In this document: positions 1 through 6,625 of the stretch, piece by piece
How the letters are laid out: the number at the start of each line of letters is the position of its first letter
Position numbering within the stretch: the stretch's first letter is position 1
Source: Pseudothermotoga sp.
Lineage (GTDB): Bacteria > Thermotogota > Thermotogae > Thermotogales > DSM-5069
Length of the DNA stretch: 7,818 nt
Assembly: GCA_028276125.1 (NCBI GenBank)
Contig: JAPYWY010000070.1
Coordinates: 1-7,818, forward strand
Reading direction: 5' to 3'
The notes under the pieces: generated by a model
Told to the model about the DNA's origin: nothing
The model's database searches: none
Seen by the model: only the letters and a program-made list of their open reading frames with translations
Made by a program: the position numbers and the translations under genes

Positions 1-852
1 ACGCAGCCTGCAACACATGCTTCTGACATCCGAAGGATCCATGTCACTGTTGACGAAATTGGAAAAGTATGGCACACCGTACTTCGCGGTCAGTTCCCAC
101 AGGAGTTTGAATTGCTCAAAGTCCCAAGGAAAATCCTTCGTGATGGCGTAGGTCGGTATGGGAAAAGTGAAAATCCTGCCCTGTGCGTCCCCCTCGAGCA
201 TCACTTCCCAAAAGGCTCTGTTGAGCATGTTCATTTCGTTTTGAAACTCTCCGTAGGTATGCGCTTGACGGTGTCCTCCAACGATCACCTTTTCTTCACG
301 CATGTGCCTTGGGACAACCAAATCGAAGCTCAAGTTGGTGAATGGCGTTTGAAAGCCTGTTCGCGTTGGGACGTTCAAGTTGAAGATGAACTCTTGGATC
401 GCTTGTTTGACCTCACCGTAGTTCAGACCATCGTAAGCGATGAAGGGGGCGAGCAAGGTGTCGAAGTTCGAAAAAGCTATCGCACCCGCCGCCTCACCCT
501 GCAGAGTGAACATGAAATTGACGACTTGACCGAGGGCGCTTCTGAAGTGCTTCGCCGGCTTGCTGGATATCTTGCCTTCCACACCGGTGAAACCTTTCAT
601 GAGCAGATCTTCCAAGCTCCAGCCGACACAGTAAACGGACAAAGAACCAAGATCGTGTATGTGCAGATCCCCGTTCACGTGCGCAGAACTCACTTCCTCG
701 GGATAGATCTCTTCGAGCCAATACCTTGCCACGATGGAGGAGTATACGTAGTGGTTCAAACCTTGTAACGAATAGGACATGTTGGAATTCTCGTAAACCC
801 GCCAGTCGGTTTTCTTCAGATAGTCGTTCACCAAATCGATTGGTCGAAGCAT
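1..852 (-). CDS. nrdD: Anaerobic (class III) ribonucleoside-triphosphate reductase, N-terminal part, cut by left edge
   Basis: NrdD is the oxygen-sensitive glycyl-radical enzyme that reduces ribonucleotides to deoxyribonucleotides for DNA synthesis in anaerobes. The frame is open from ATG at 852 down to base 1, giving 284 residues; the rest, including the C-terminal zinc site and glycyl-radical loop, lies outside. Visible family motifs are NSNMSYSLQGLN (22-33), HIHDLGSLSVYCVGWSL (64-80, with Cys75 at the place of T4 NrdD Cys79), GQVVNFMFTLQGEAAG (108-123), the NVPTR block, and YFSNFVNSDMDP followed by RSMCCRLR (277-284). The Cys280-Cys281 pair probably holds the radical cysteine. The start is fixed by a GGGAGGTG Shine-Dalgarno site 5 nt upstream. 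The protein begins directly at the catalytic barrel, so no N-terminal ATP-cone is present. The gene stands divergent from the exonuclease operon. Assignment is very secure; which Cys is catalytic is inferred. Confidence 0.95.
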   Translation of the reverse strand, partial: MLRPIDLVNDYLKKTDWRVYENSNMSYSLQGLNHYVYSSIVARYWLEEIYPEEVSSAHVNGDLHIHDLGSLSVYCVGWSLEDLLMKGFTGVEGKISSKPAKHFRSALGQVVNFMFTLQGEAAGAIAFSNFDTLLAPFIAYDGLNYGEVKQAIQEFIFNLNVPTRTGFQTPFTNLSFDLVVPRHMREEKVIVGGHRQAHTYGEFQNEMNMLNRAFWEVMLEGDAQGRIFTFPIPTYAITKDFPWDFEQFKLLWELTAKYGVPYFSNFVNSDMDPSDVRSMCCRLR

Positions 853-857
853 GATGA

Positions 858-865
858 CACCTCCC
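858..865 (-). promoter_or_regulatory. Strong Shine-Dalgarno site of nrdD
   Basis: On the minus strand this reads GGGAGGTG and lies 5 nt before the ATG at 852 (7 nt counted from the GGAGG core). It is a near-perfect anti-16S match. The reading frame stays open further upstream, so this site is what decides the nrdD start. Confidence 0.85.
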
Positions 866-882
866 ACCGAAAGCCAAGATAG

Positions 883-912
883 AGCATACACTATATGTAG
901 TATCAATGTCAA
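883..912 (-). promoter_or_regulatory. Probable sigma-A-type promoter of nrdD
   Basis: On the minus strand a perfect -35 hexamer TTGACA (912-907) is followed after 18 nt by TATGCT (888-883), a 4/6 match to TATAAT. Transcription would start near 876, leaving a leader of about 24 nt that contains the Shine-Dalgarno site. One NrdR-type box fills most of the spacer and another lies just upstream of the -35. The -35 is convincing; the exact -10 is less certain. Confidence 0.65.
888..903. promoter_or_regulatory. NrdR box 1 (promoter-proximal)
   Basis: The sequence acactatatgtagtat matches the remembered NrdR consensus ACACWATATATWGTGT at 14 of 16 positions, and 12 of 16 positions obey its own dyad symmetry. 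It sits between the -35 and -10 of the proposed nrdD promoter, so bound repressor would block RNA polymerase. NrdR is a zinc-ribbon/ATP-cone repressor of ribonucleotide reductase genes; its own gene is not in this window. Confidence 0.75.
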
Positions 913-917
913 GAGGA

Positions 918-933
918 ACCCTATATATTGTAT
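918..933. promoter_or_regulatory. NrdR box 2 (promoter-distal)
   Basis: The sequence accctatatattgtat also matches the NrdR consensus at 14 of 16 positions, with weaker internal symmetry (10 of 16). It lies 14 bp from box 1, 30 bp centre to centre, so the two sites fall on nearly the same face of the helix, as is usual for paired NrdR operators. It ends 5 bp upstream of the nrdD -35 hexamer. Confidence 0.72.
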
Positions 934-1071
934 ATCGTTCACAGAAACGTGACACTTTCTCGGCAGTTCAACCGAGCGTAAAATCGAAGGGTGCCATACG
1001 GAGTATACCGAATGAAACGTGGACGATCTGCAAGAATGTGACTCCATCGTGGATGTGTCGAGTAAGATCTG

Positions 1072-1099
1072 TTGCTCCAAAGGGTTCAGCTGGTAAAAT
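1072..1099 (+). promoter_or_regulatory. Candidate extended -10 promoter of the plus-strand operon
   Basis: TAAAAT at 1094-1099 is preceded by TG one base upstream (TGGTAAAAT from 1091), an extended -10. A weak -35-like TTGCTC at 1072-1077 stands 16 nt away. The start of transcription would fall near 1106, only about 14 nt before the GTG start codon at 1120, just enough room for the GGGAG ribosome-binding site. If right, this rules out the upstream in-frame TTG at 1072 as a start. It lies about 140 bp from the NrdR boxes, so it is probably not under NrdR control. Confidence 0.5.
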
Positions 1100-1119
1100 C
1101 ACCATGGGAGAGTGAGAGG

Positions 1120-2163
1120 GTGAAGCTGGAAAACCTTTTGCCGAGAGAAGTCGTCGACAAGCTCAGAGAAAGGACGAAATCTTCTGGTCCTTATATACAG
1201 GAGCTCTCCGACAGGATGAAGGAAACGGTCGAACTGGTCGGCAAGATTGTCAGCAAGAAGTTGCAGGAATCCAAGGATGGTAAGAAGTTTCTACTCATGA
1301 CCCTCATGGACAGGACCGGAAGCATACGCGCCGTAGACTGGCACAACGCGGAAGAGAACGACGCGAGGCTTGTCGAGGGAGACGTCGTCCTCGCGAGAGG
1401 GCGCGTGGTCTTCTTCGAAGGTCACCTTCAGTTGAACGTCGACAAGGAAAAGGATGCCCTCCTGTTGCTCACCGAAGAACAGTACGACTACGAGAGGTTC
1501 GTCGAGATAACCAAGAGGGGCATCGACGCCTTGTACCAAAAACTCGTCGAGTTCATGAACGAAATCCAAGATAAAGAGATCAGGGCATTGCTCGAAGCAC
1601 TCTTTGTGCAAGATAAGGAATTCGCCTCGTCGTTCGTCCAAGCTCCCGCTGGTGTGAGCGTTCACCACGCGTACGTCGGGGGTTTACTCGAACACACGGT
1701 CGATGTCGCCACCATGTGCAAGAGAGTGAGCAACGTTTACGATTTTCTGGACAAAGATGTGCTCGTCGCAGGAGCCATGCTCCACGACGTGGGTAAGGTG
1801 AGGGAATACAAGATAACGAAGAAGGGTTTGGAAGTGACGACCGAGGGAGAGTTGAAAGGTCACATCGCGCTGGGCTTGGAGATACTCCAACAAGCGGCAA
1901 GTAAAGTGAGTATAGCCAAAACGAAGCTGTTGCAGTTGGAACACATAGTTCTTTCTCACCACGGTGAGTACGAGTTCGGCTCGCCGGTGCTGCCCAAGAC
2001 GGCGGAGGCATACGTTGTTCACGCCTTGGAAAACATGGATTCGAAGCTGTCCAGGTTCAGGAGCATAAACGAGAAGCAGAAGAACGGCGGTAAAATCTGG
2101 AGTGAGTTCGACAAACATCTTGGAAGACGCGTTTGGTTGGGAAGGTGGAAGGATGAAGATTAA
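1120..2163 (+). CDS. yhaM: YhaM-family 3'-5' exonuclease (OB-fold plus HD domain)
   Basis: The family is known for metal-dependent 3'-to-5' degradation of RNA and single-stranded DNA in the cytoplasm, typified by Bacillus YhaM. With GTG at 1120 the protein has 347 residues, against about 314 in Bacillus. It has a helical N-terminal stretch, then an OB-fold nucleic-acid-binding domain at about 38-116 (VGKIVSKKL, LMDRTGSIRAVDW), then an HD phosphohydrolase domain. The metal-site motifs are complete: HHAYVGGLLEHT with His182, His183 and His192, LHDVGK with His222-Asp223, His248, LSHHGEYEFGSP with His280-His281, and Asp307 in ENMD. GTG at 1120 is preferred over TTG at 1072 because GGGAG lies 9 nt before it and the likely promoter overlaps the TTG. 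It is first in the operon and its last 11 nt overlap the next gene. Family is secure; substrate in this organism is inferred. Confidence 0.9.
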   Translation: MKLENLLPREVVDKLRERTKSSGPYIQELSDRMKETVELVGKIVSKKLQESKDGKKFLLMTLMDRTGSIRAVDWHNAEENDARLVEGDVVLARGRVVFFEGHLQLNVDKEKDALLLLTEEQYDYERFVEITKRGIDALYQKLVEFMNEIQDKEIRALLEALFVQDKEFASSFVQAPAGVSVHHAYVGGLLEHTVDVATMCKRVSNVYDFLDKDVLVAGAMLHDVGKVREYKITKKGLEVTTEGELKGHIALGLEILQQAASKVSIAKTKLLQLEHIVLSHHGEYEFGSPVLPKTAEAYVVHALENMDSKLSRFRSINEKQKNGGKIWSEFDKHLGRRVWLGRWKDED

Positions 2164-3562
2164 GTTTGGAACGAGCGGTTGGAGGGCGATCATCAGCGAC
2201 GAGTTCACATTCAAGAATGTGCGCATCGTGTCACAAGCCATAGCACAGTACGTGAAGAAGACCAACGGCAAGAGGTTGATCGTCGCGCGTGATACGCGTT
2301 TCTTGACCGAGCGTTACGCACGCTTGGTTGCGGAAGTGCTGACGGCGAACGGTGTAAAGGTGTTGATGCCCGAAAATCCCACACCAACACCTGTTGTTTC
2401 CTTCGCCATACGCCATCACAAGCTCGATGGTGGAATAAACATCACCGCATCGCACAATCCACCGGAGTACTGCGGGATCAAGTTCAACCCAGCGGATGGT
2501 AGTCCCGCACCCCCCGAGGTCACCCAACAGATAGAATCGATCATAGCGTCCCTGGAAGAGAGCAAGATTTCTACCATGCCCCTCGTGGAAGCGAACAAGA
2601 ATGATCTGTTCGAGATCTTCGATCCCAAGCCTGACTATTTGAACGCTTTGGCGAAGATCATCGACTTTGATGCCATAAAGAAGGCAAAGCTGAAAGTCAT
2701 CGTCGATCTCATGTACGGCACAGCCATGGGATACTTAGACGAACTGTGTTCCAAGCTGACCACGGAAGTTGAGATCTTCCATAACTACAGAGATCCATAC
2801 TTTGGGGGGGACAGGCCAGAACCGGACGAAGAGAGGCTCGCACTGCTTGCGAACAGAGTGAGGTCGAAAGGCTGGGACGTGGTGCTCGCCGTGGATGGTG
2901 ATGCGGACAGGTTCGGTATAGTGGACGATGAGGGTAAATACGTCAAGGCGAACGAGGTCATAGCCCTGCTGGCGCACCATCTTTACAAGAACAAGAACAT
3001 GAAAGGACCTGTGGCGAGGACCGTTGCCACATCCCACGCTGTGGACGAGGTCGCCAAGTCGTTCAAGGAAAAGGTCGTGGAAACGCCCGTTGGCTTCAAG
3101 TTCTTGGCTTCGGTCCTTCTGAACGAGAAGGCCGTCATCGCTGGTGAGGAAAGTGGAGGACTCTCCATAGCGAACCACGTTCCGGAAAAGGATGGAATAT
3201 TAGCTTGCCTTTTGATCTTGGAGATGATCGCTCGCGAGGGTAAGCCTCTCTCACAGATCAGGAAGGATTTCAGAGAGCGTTATGGTAACTTTCTCAATTC
3301 GCGCGTGGACTTTGAACTGTCGAGCGACGAGGAAAAGAAGAAGTTGTTCCAGAAGTTCGAAAACCTCGAGGAGTACTCGAAGGATTTGAGAGTAGTCTCG
3401 AGCGACAGGGTGGACGGATTGAGGTACTTCTTCGACAAACCAGGTAGTTGGCTTTTGGTGAGAGTTTCTGGAACAGAACCCGTGATCAGGGTGTACTTCG
3501 AAGCCAAGGACGAGTCCACCTACCAGAAGCTGAACATGCTCGTCAGAAAGATCAGCAGGTGA
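2153..3562 (+). CDS. Alpha-D-phosphohexomutase (phosphoglucomutase/phosphomannomutase family)
   Basis: Enzymes of this family move a phosphate between C1 and C6 of hexoses through a phosphoserine, linking glycolysis with glycogen, polysaccharide or envelope precursors. The 469-residue protein has all four signature loops: TASHNP with the phosphoserine Ser100, the Mg-binding DGDADR (Asp248, Asp250, Asp252), the sugar-recognition GEESGGLS (Glu332-Gly336 core) and the phosphate-binding RVSGTEP (439-443). The EESGG loop, with HVPEKDGILACLL after it, favours the glucose-type branch over GlmM (EQSGH) or the classical mannose/glucose type (EMSGH), but substrate cannot be fixed by sequence. ATG at 2153 starts inside the exonuclease gene, with AAGGTGG just upstream; the FGTSGWR segment right after it is the normal N-terminus of the family. 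A run of seven G at 2804-2810 lies in frame in the FGGD codons. Intact, full length. Confidence 0.92.
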   Translation: MKIKFGTSGWRAIISDEFTFKNVRIVSQAIAQYVKKTNGKRLIVARDTRFLTERYARLVAEVLTANGVKVLMPENPTPTPVVSFAIRHHKLDGGINITASHNPPEYCGIKFNPADGSPAPPEVTQQIESIIASLEESKISTMPLVEANKNDLFEIFDPKPDYLNALAKIIDFDAIKKAKLKVIVDLMYGTAMGYLDELCSKLTTEVEIFHNYRDPYFGGDRPEPDEERLALLANRVRSKGWDVVLAVDGDADRFGIVDDEGKYVKANEVIALLAHHLYKNKNMKGPVARTVATSHAVDEVAKSFKEKVVETPVGFKFLASVLLNEKAVIAGEESGGLSIANHVPEKDGILACLLILEMIAREGKPLSQIRKDFRERYGNFLNSRVDFELSSDEEKKKLFQKFENLEEYSKDLRVVSSDRVDGLRYFFDKPGSWLLVRVSGTEPVIRVYFEAKDESTYQKLNMLVRKISR

Positions 3563-3566
3563 AACG

Positions 3567-5735
3567 ATGACGAAGAAGATAATAATAGTCGAATCACCCG
3601 CCAAGGCCAAGACCATCAAAGAGATTCTCGAGGGTGAGTACGAGGTCGTATCCTCGAAGGGACACGTACGTGATCTGCCTGAGAGAGAGTTCGGAGTGGA
3701 TCTCAAAGACTTTGAGCCAGAGTTTGAGATAATAGAGGGAAAAGAAGGGATCGTCGAAGAGATCAAGCAGAAGGCAAGGGGTAAGGAAGTGTACCTCGCC
3801 TCGGATATGGATCGTGAAGGCGAAGCGATCGCATGGCATTTGGCGTCCATCCTCAACGTTTTGGACAAAAAGAACAGGATCGTGTTCAGCGAGATAACAC
3901 CACAAACGATAAGATCTGCCGTCCAATCTCCAAGGTTCATCGACATGAAAAAGGTGTACGCGCAGCACGCGCGCCGCATTCTCGATCGCATCGTCGGCTA
4001 CAAGATCAGCCCACTCCTGTGGAAACTGTTGAGAACCAATTCCAGTGCAGGTCGAGTGCAATCTGCAGCCTTGAAACTCGTTTGTGAGCGCGAAATACAG
4101 CGTCACAGGTTCATTCCAAAGAAGTTTTGGAAGGTGCAAGGTTACATCGGCTCGGTCAGGTTCTATCTGACCCACGTCGATGGTAAAAGGATCGAGATGC
4201 AACAGGTGGACGAGGCACTCGCACGACAGATTGAGCGAGAAGTCAAGCAGCTGAAGCTCGTGCAGAGGAAGAACAGGTTGGTGGAAAAAAAGCCGCCACT
4301 GCCCTTCATAACCAGCACGCTTCAGCAGGAAGCCGCGAACAAGTTCGGTTTTTCCGTGTCCCGAACGATGCAACTTGCCCAGATGCTGTACGAAGGCGTC
4401 GAAACGTCTGAAGGTCACAGGGCGTTCATAACGTACATGAGGACCGATTCGACGCGCATCAGCGATTACGCGAGAGATCAAGCCGAAAAGTTCATCAAGG
4501 CTCACTTCGGTGAGCGTTACGTCGGTGAGTTTAGATCAGAACAGAAGAAGTCCAACGTTCAGGACGCACACGAGGCCATAAGACCGGTGGACGTCGAGAT
4601 GACACCGCAGAAGGCTCAGAAACTGTTGGACAAAGATCTATACAAGCTCTACAAGTTGATCTGGGAGAGGTTCGTTGCCTCGCAGATGGCCGCAGCACTG
4701 TACGAAGAAACGATCTACACCTTTGAATCTGGTAAGTACGGTTTCGAGGCAAAACTGGAGAAAAGAATCTTCGATGGCTTCGAAGCAGTTTTGAAAAAAG
4801 AATCAGAAGAAATCGAACCTTTGAAGGGGGAGACCTTCAACGTCACCAGATGGGACATACAGCAGGACGAGACCAAACCGCCCGCAAGGTACACGGAATC
4901 ATCGATGGTCAGAGCGCTCGAAGCCAGAGGCATCGGGAGGCCGAGTACCTACGCGACGATCATCTCGACCTTGCTCGAACGAAAGTACGTCGTGAAGAGG
5001 TCGAAAGAACTCGTGCCCACGGTCCTCGGTTTCGTCGTCAACTACTACATGGAACAGAGGTTTCCGAAGATAGTGGACCTCGACTTCACCGCGAGAATGG
5101 AGGAGGCACTCGACGCGATTGAGAGAGGTGAGAAGGACCACAAGCAAGTGCTCGGTGAATTCTACAAAGAATTCTCAAGTCAACTGACTAAAGCTGAGGA
5201 AAAATGGTTATCCATAGACATGAAGACGAACGTGGTCTGTGAGTGCGGTGAGAAGTTCACCCTAAGGGTTGGACGGTACGGACTTTACATGTCTTGTGCA
5301 TCGTGCGGGAAGACATCATCGATCGATTTGAGCACGCCCGCCGTGATGGACGAGGGTATGATGTATTTCATGGAACAGGAAGAGGCGAAGGCCCACGTTT
5401 GTCCAAACTGCGGAGAACCACTCAAACGATACAGTGGGAAATACGGTGCGTACTACCATTGTCAAAAGTGTGGGAAGAATTACAAAGATTTCGCGAGGGG
5501 GACCTGTCCCAAGTGTGGTTCCGCTGTGGAGAAAAAGCTCAGCAGGAACAAGAAATACTTCTTCAAGTGCACGAACGATTCGTGCGATTATGTGAGCTGG
5601 TCTGAACCGTCCAACGAATCTTGCCCAGAATGCGGTGAAAGGTTACACTATCGAAGGTTTCGCTCTTCGGAAAAACTGTACTGTGAAAAGTGCAAAAAGA
5701 CCTTTGAAGGGTCCAAGGAGGAGACGAGCGATTGA
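3567..5735 (+). CDS. topA: DNA topoisomerase I (type IA) with four C-terminal zinc-ribbon-like modules
   Basis: TopA relaxes negative supercoils by cutting one strand through a tyrosyl-DNA bond. The 722-residue protein begins with a Toprim domain (VESPAKAKTI with Glu9; SDMDREGE with Asp80, Asp82, Glu84). The active-site segment YMRTDST places the nucleophile at Tyr290 with Arg292 beside it, and EARGIGRPSTYATI follows at 452-466. The tail holds four tetracysteine motifs: C558-x-C560-x16-C577-x2-C580; C612-x2-C615-x16-C632-x2-C635; C647-x2-C650-x17-C668-x4-C673; C686-x2-C689-x16-C706-x2-C709. As I recall, Thermotoga maritima TopA is about 90 residues shorter with a single such motif, so this tail is extended. 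ATG at 3567 has AGGTGA 4 nt upstream, overlapping the stop of the preceding gene. Its stop overlaps the ddl start. Confidence 0.97.
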   Translation: MTKKIIIVESPAKAKTIKEILEGEYEVVSSKGHVRDLPEREFGVDLKDFEPEFEIIEGKEGIVEEIKQKARGKEVYLASDMDREGEAIAWHLASILNVLDKKNRIVFSEITPQTIRSAVQSPRFIDMKKVYAQHARRILDRIVGYKISPLLWKLLRTNSSAGRVQSAALKLVCEREIQRHRFIPKKFWKVQGYIGSVRFYLTHVDGKRIEMQQVDEALARQIEREVKQLKLVQRKNRLVEKKPPLPFITSTLQQEAANKFGFSVSRTMQLAQMLYEGVETSEGHRAFITYMRTDSTRISDYARDQAEKFIKAHFGERYVGEFRSEQKKSNVQDAHEAIRPVDVEMTPQKAQKLLDKDLYKLYKLIWERFVASQMAAALYEETIYTFESGKYGFEAKLEKRIFDGFEAVLKKESEEIEPLKGETFNVTRWDIQQDETKPPARYTESSMVRALEARGIGRPSTYATIISTLLERKYVVKRSKELVPTVLGFVVNYYMEQRFPKIVDLDFTARMEEALDAIERGEKDHKQVLGEFYKEFSSQLTKAEEKWLSIDMKTNVVCECGEKFTLRVGRYGLYMSCASCGKTSSIDLSTPAVMDEGMMYFMEQEEAKAHVCPNCGEPLKRYSGKYGAYYHCQKCGKNYKDFARGTCPKCGSAVEKKLSRNKKYFFKCTNDSCDYVSWSEPSNESCPECGERLHYRRFRSSEKLYCEKCKKTFEGSKEETSD
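5715..5721 (+). promoter_or_regulatory. Strong Shine-Dalgarno site of ddl inside topA
   Basis: AAGGAGG lies within the last codons of topA, 10 nt before the TTG start of ddl. It is the best ribosome-binding site in the operon and supports the rare TTG start at 5732 over the in-frame ATG at 5750, which would cut into the first strand of the nucleotide-binding fold. Confidence 0.7.
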
Positions 5736-6625
5736 GAATAGCCGTCTTGATGGGTGGAATGTCAAGAGAACGAGAGATCTCATTGAGAAGCGGTGAAAAC
5801 GTGGTCAAAGCCCTCAGGAAACTCGGTCATGAAGTTGCGCCGATTGACGTGAAAGAAGACTTCTTTCATGTTTTGCCCACGCTCAAGCAGTTCGATTTGA
5901 TCTTCATCGCACTTCACGGAAAGTTTGGCGAGGATGGGACCGTTCAAGCTCTGTTGGATTGGCTCGGTGTGCCGTACACGGGTTCTGGGGTACTCGCGAG
6001 CGCCCTGTGTTTCGATAAGCTGATGACCTACAGAATTGTCGAAAAGTTCGTCCCAGTTCCCGAGTACACCGTCGTTGACAGACCAACGAGAAACTCTCCG
6101 TTCGGTTTCCCCTGCGTTGTGAAACCGCGCAAGGAAGGTTCCAGCATAGGTGTGCACATCTGCGACGATGCGGAAGAACTCGAGCGCAATTTGCAGATGG
6201 AGCTCGAGCTTTACGGGGAGATGATACTGCAACGGTACGTTCAAGGGAGGGAACTCACCGTGTCCGTGATCGAGATGGACGGAGAATTGAAGGTACTGCC
6301 CATACTCGAGCTCAGACCGAAACGCAGGTTCTACGACTACATCGCCAAATACACACCAAACATGACGGAGTTCGTTCTTCCTGCTCCCCTCACCGAGGAA
6401 GAGTACAGAACGGTCTGTGAATCCTGCTTGAGGGCTTTCAAAGTGTGCGAGTGCAGAGGTTTTGCAAGGATCGATGGGATCCTGAAGGATGGGACATTTT
6501 ATTTTTTGGAGATCAACACCATACCGGGTATGACGGACCTGAGTGACATGCCGGCTTCGGCGCGCGCCGCTGGAATGAGTTTTGAGGACCTGATAGACGC
6601 TATAGTGAAGACGGTGAAAAGATGA
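5732..6625 (+). CDS. ddl: D-alanine--D-alanine ligase
   Basis: Ddl joins two D-alanines with ATP to make the dipeptide that ends the peptidoglycan stem peptide; it is a cytoplasmic ATP-grasp enzyme. The protein has 297 residues, close to the usual 300-310. Visible motifs are GGMSREREISLRSG (8-21, Glu15 as in E. coli DdlB), HGKFGEDGTVQALL (62-75), VVKPRKEGSSIGV (129-141, substrate-loop Ser137 or Ser138), the omega-loop YDYIAKY (201-207, Lys206-Tyr207 matching DdlB Lys215-Tyr216), and the metal site ARIDG/FLEINTIPGMT with Asp248, Glu260 and Asn262. The Tyr in the omega loop marks a D-Ala-D-Ala rather than a D-Ala-D-Lac (VanA-type) enzyme. Ile204 stands where most family members I recall have Glu. 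Translation starts at TTG in a TTGA overlap with the topA stop; the stop overlaps the next ATG. Confidence 0.96.
   Translation: MRIAVLMGGMSREREISLRSGENVVKALRKLGHEVAPIDVKEDFFHVLPTLKQFDLIFIALHGKFGEDGTVQALLDWLGVPYTGSGVLASALCFDKLMTYRIVEKFVPVPEYTVVDRPTRNSPFGFPCVVKPRKEGSSIGVHICDDAEELERNLQMELELYGEMILQRYVQGRELTVSVIEMDGELKVLPILELRPKRRFYDYIAKYTPNMTEFVLPAPLTEEEYRTVCESCLRAFKVCECRGFARIDGILKDGTFYFLEINTIPGMTDLSDMPASARAAGMSFEDLIDAIVKTVKR

Noticed and set aside
494..955. Minus-strand open frame of 153 codons
   Set aside because: It is an out-of-frame shadow of nrdD; its Arg/His/Cys-rich composition is typical of a shifted frame and its start lies upstream of the proposed nrdD promoter.
906..1115. Open plus-strand frame of 69 codons in the divergent intergenic region
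   Set aside because: It has no ribosome-binding site, starts within the nrdD promoter region, overlaps the operon promoter, and its Arg/Lys/Ser-rich translation resembles no family I know.
1072..1119. Upstream TTG start for the YhaM-family gene
   Set aside because: No good Shine-Dalgarno site precedes it, it overlaps the likely promoter, and the added 16 residues do not resemble the family N-terminus.
3594..4505. Long minus-strand open frame (303 codons) opposite topA
   Set aside because: It lies wholly antisense to the conserved catalytic part of topA, with no recognisable motif or ribosome-binding site; long antisense frames are expected at this codon use.
6558..6569. Perfect 12-bp GC palindrome CGGCGCGCGCCG in ddl
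   Set aside because: It falls in codons for the conserved ASARAAG segment; there is no T tract after it, so it is not a terminator.
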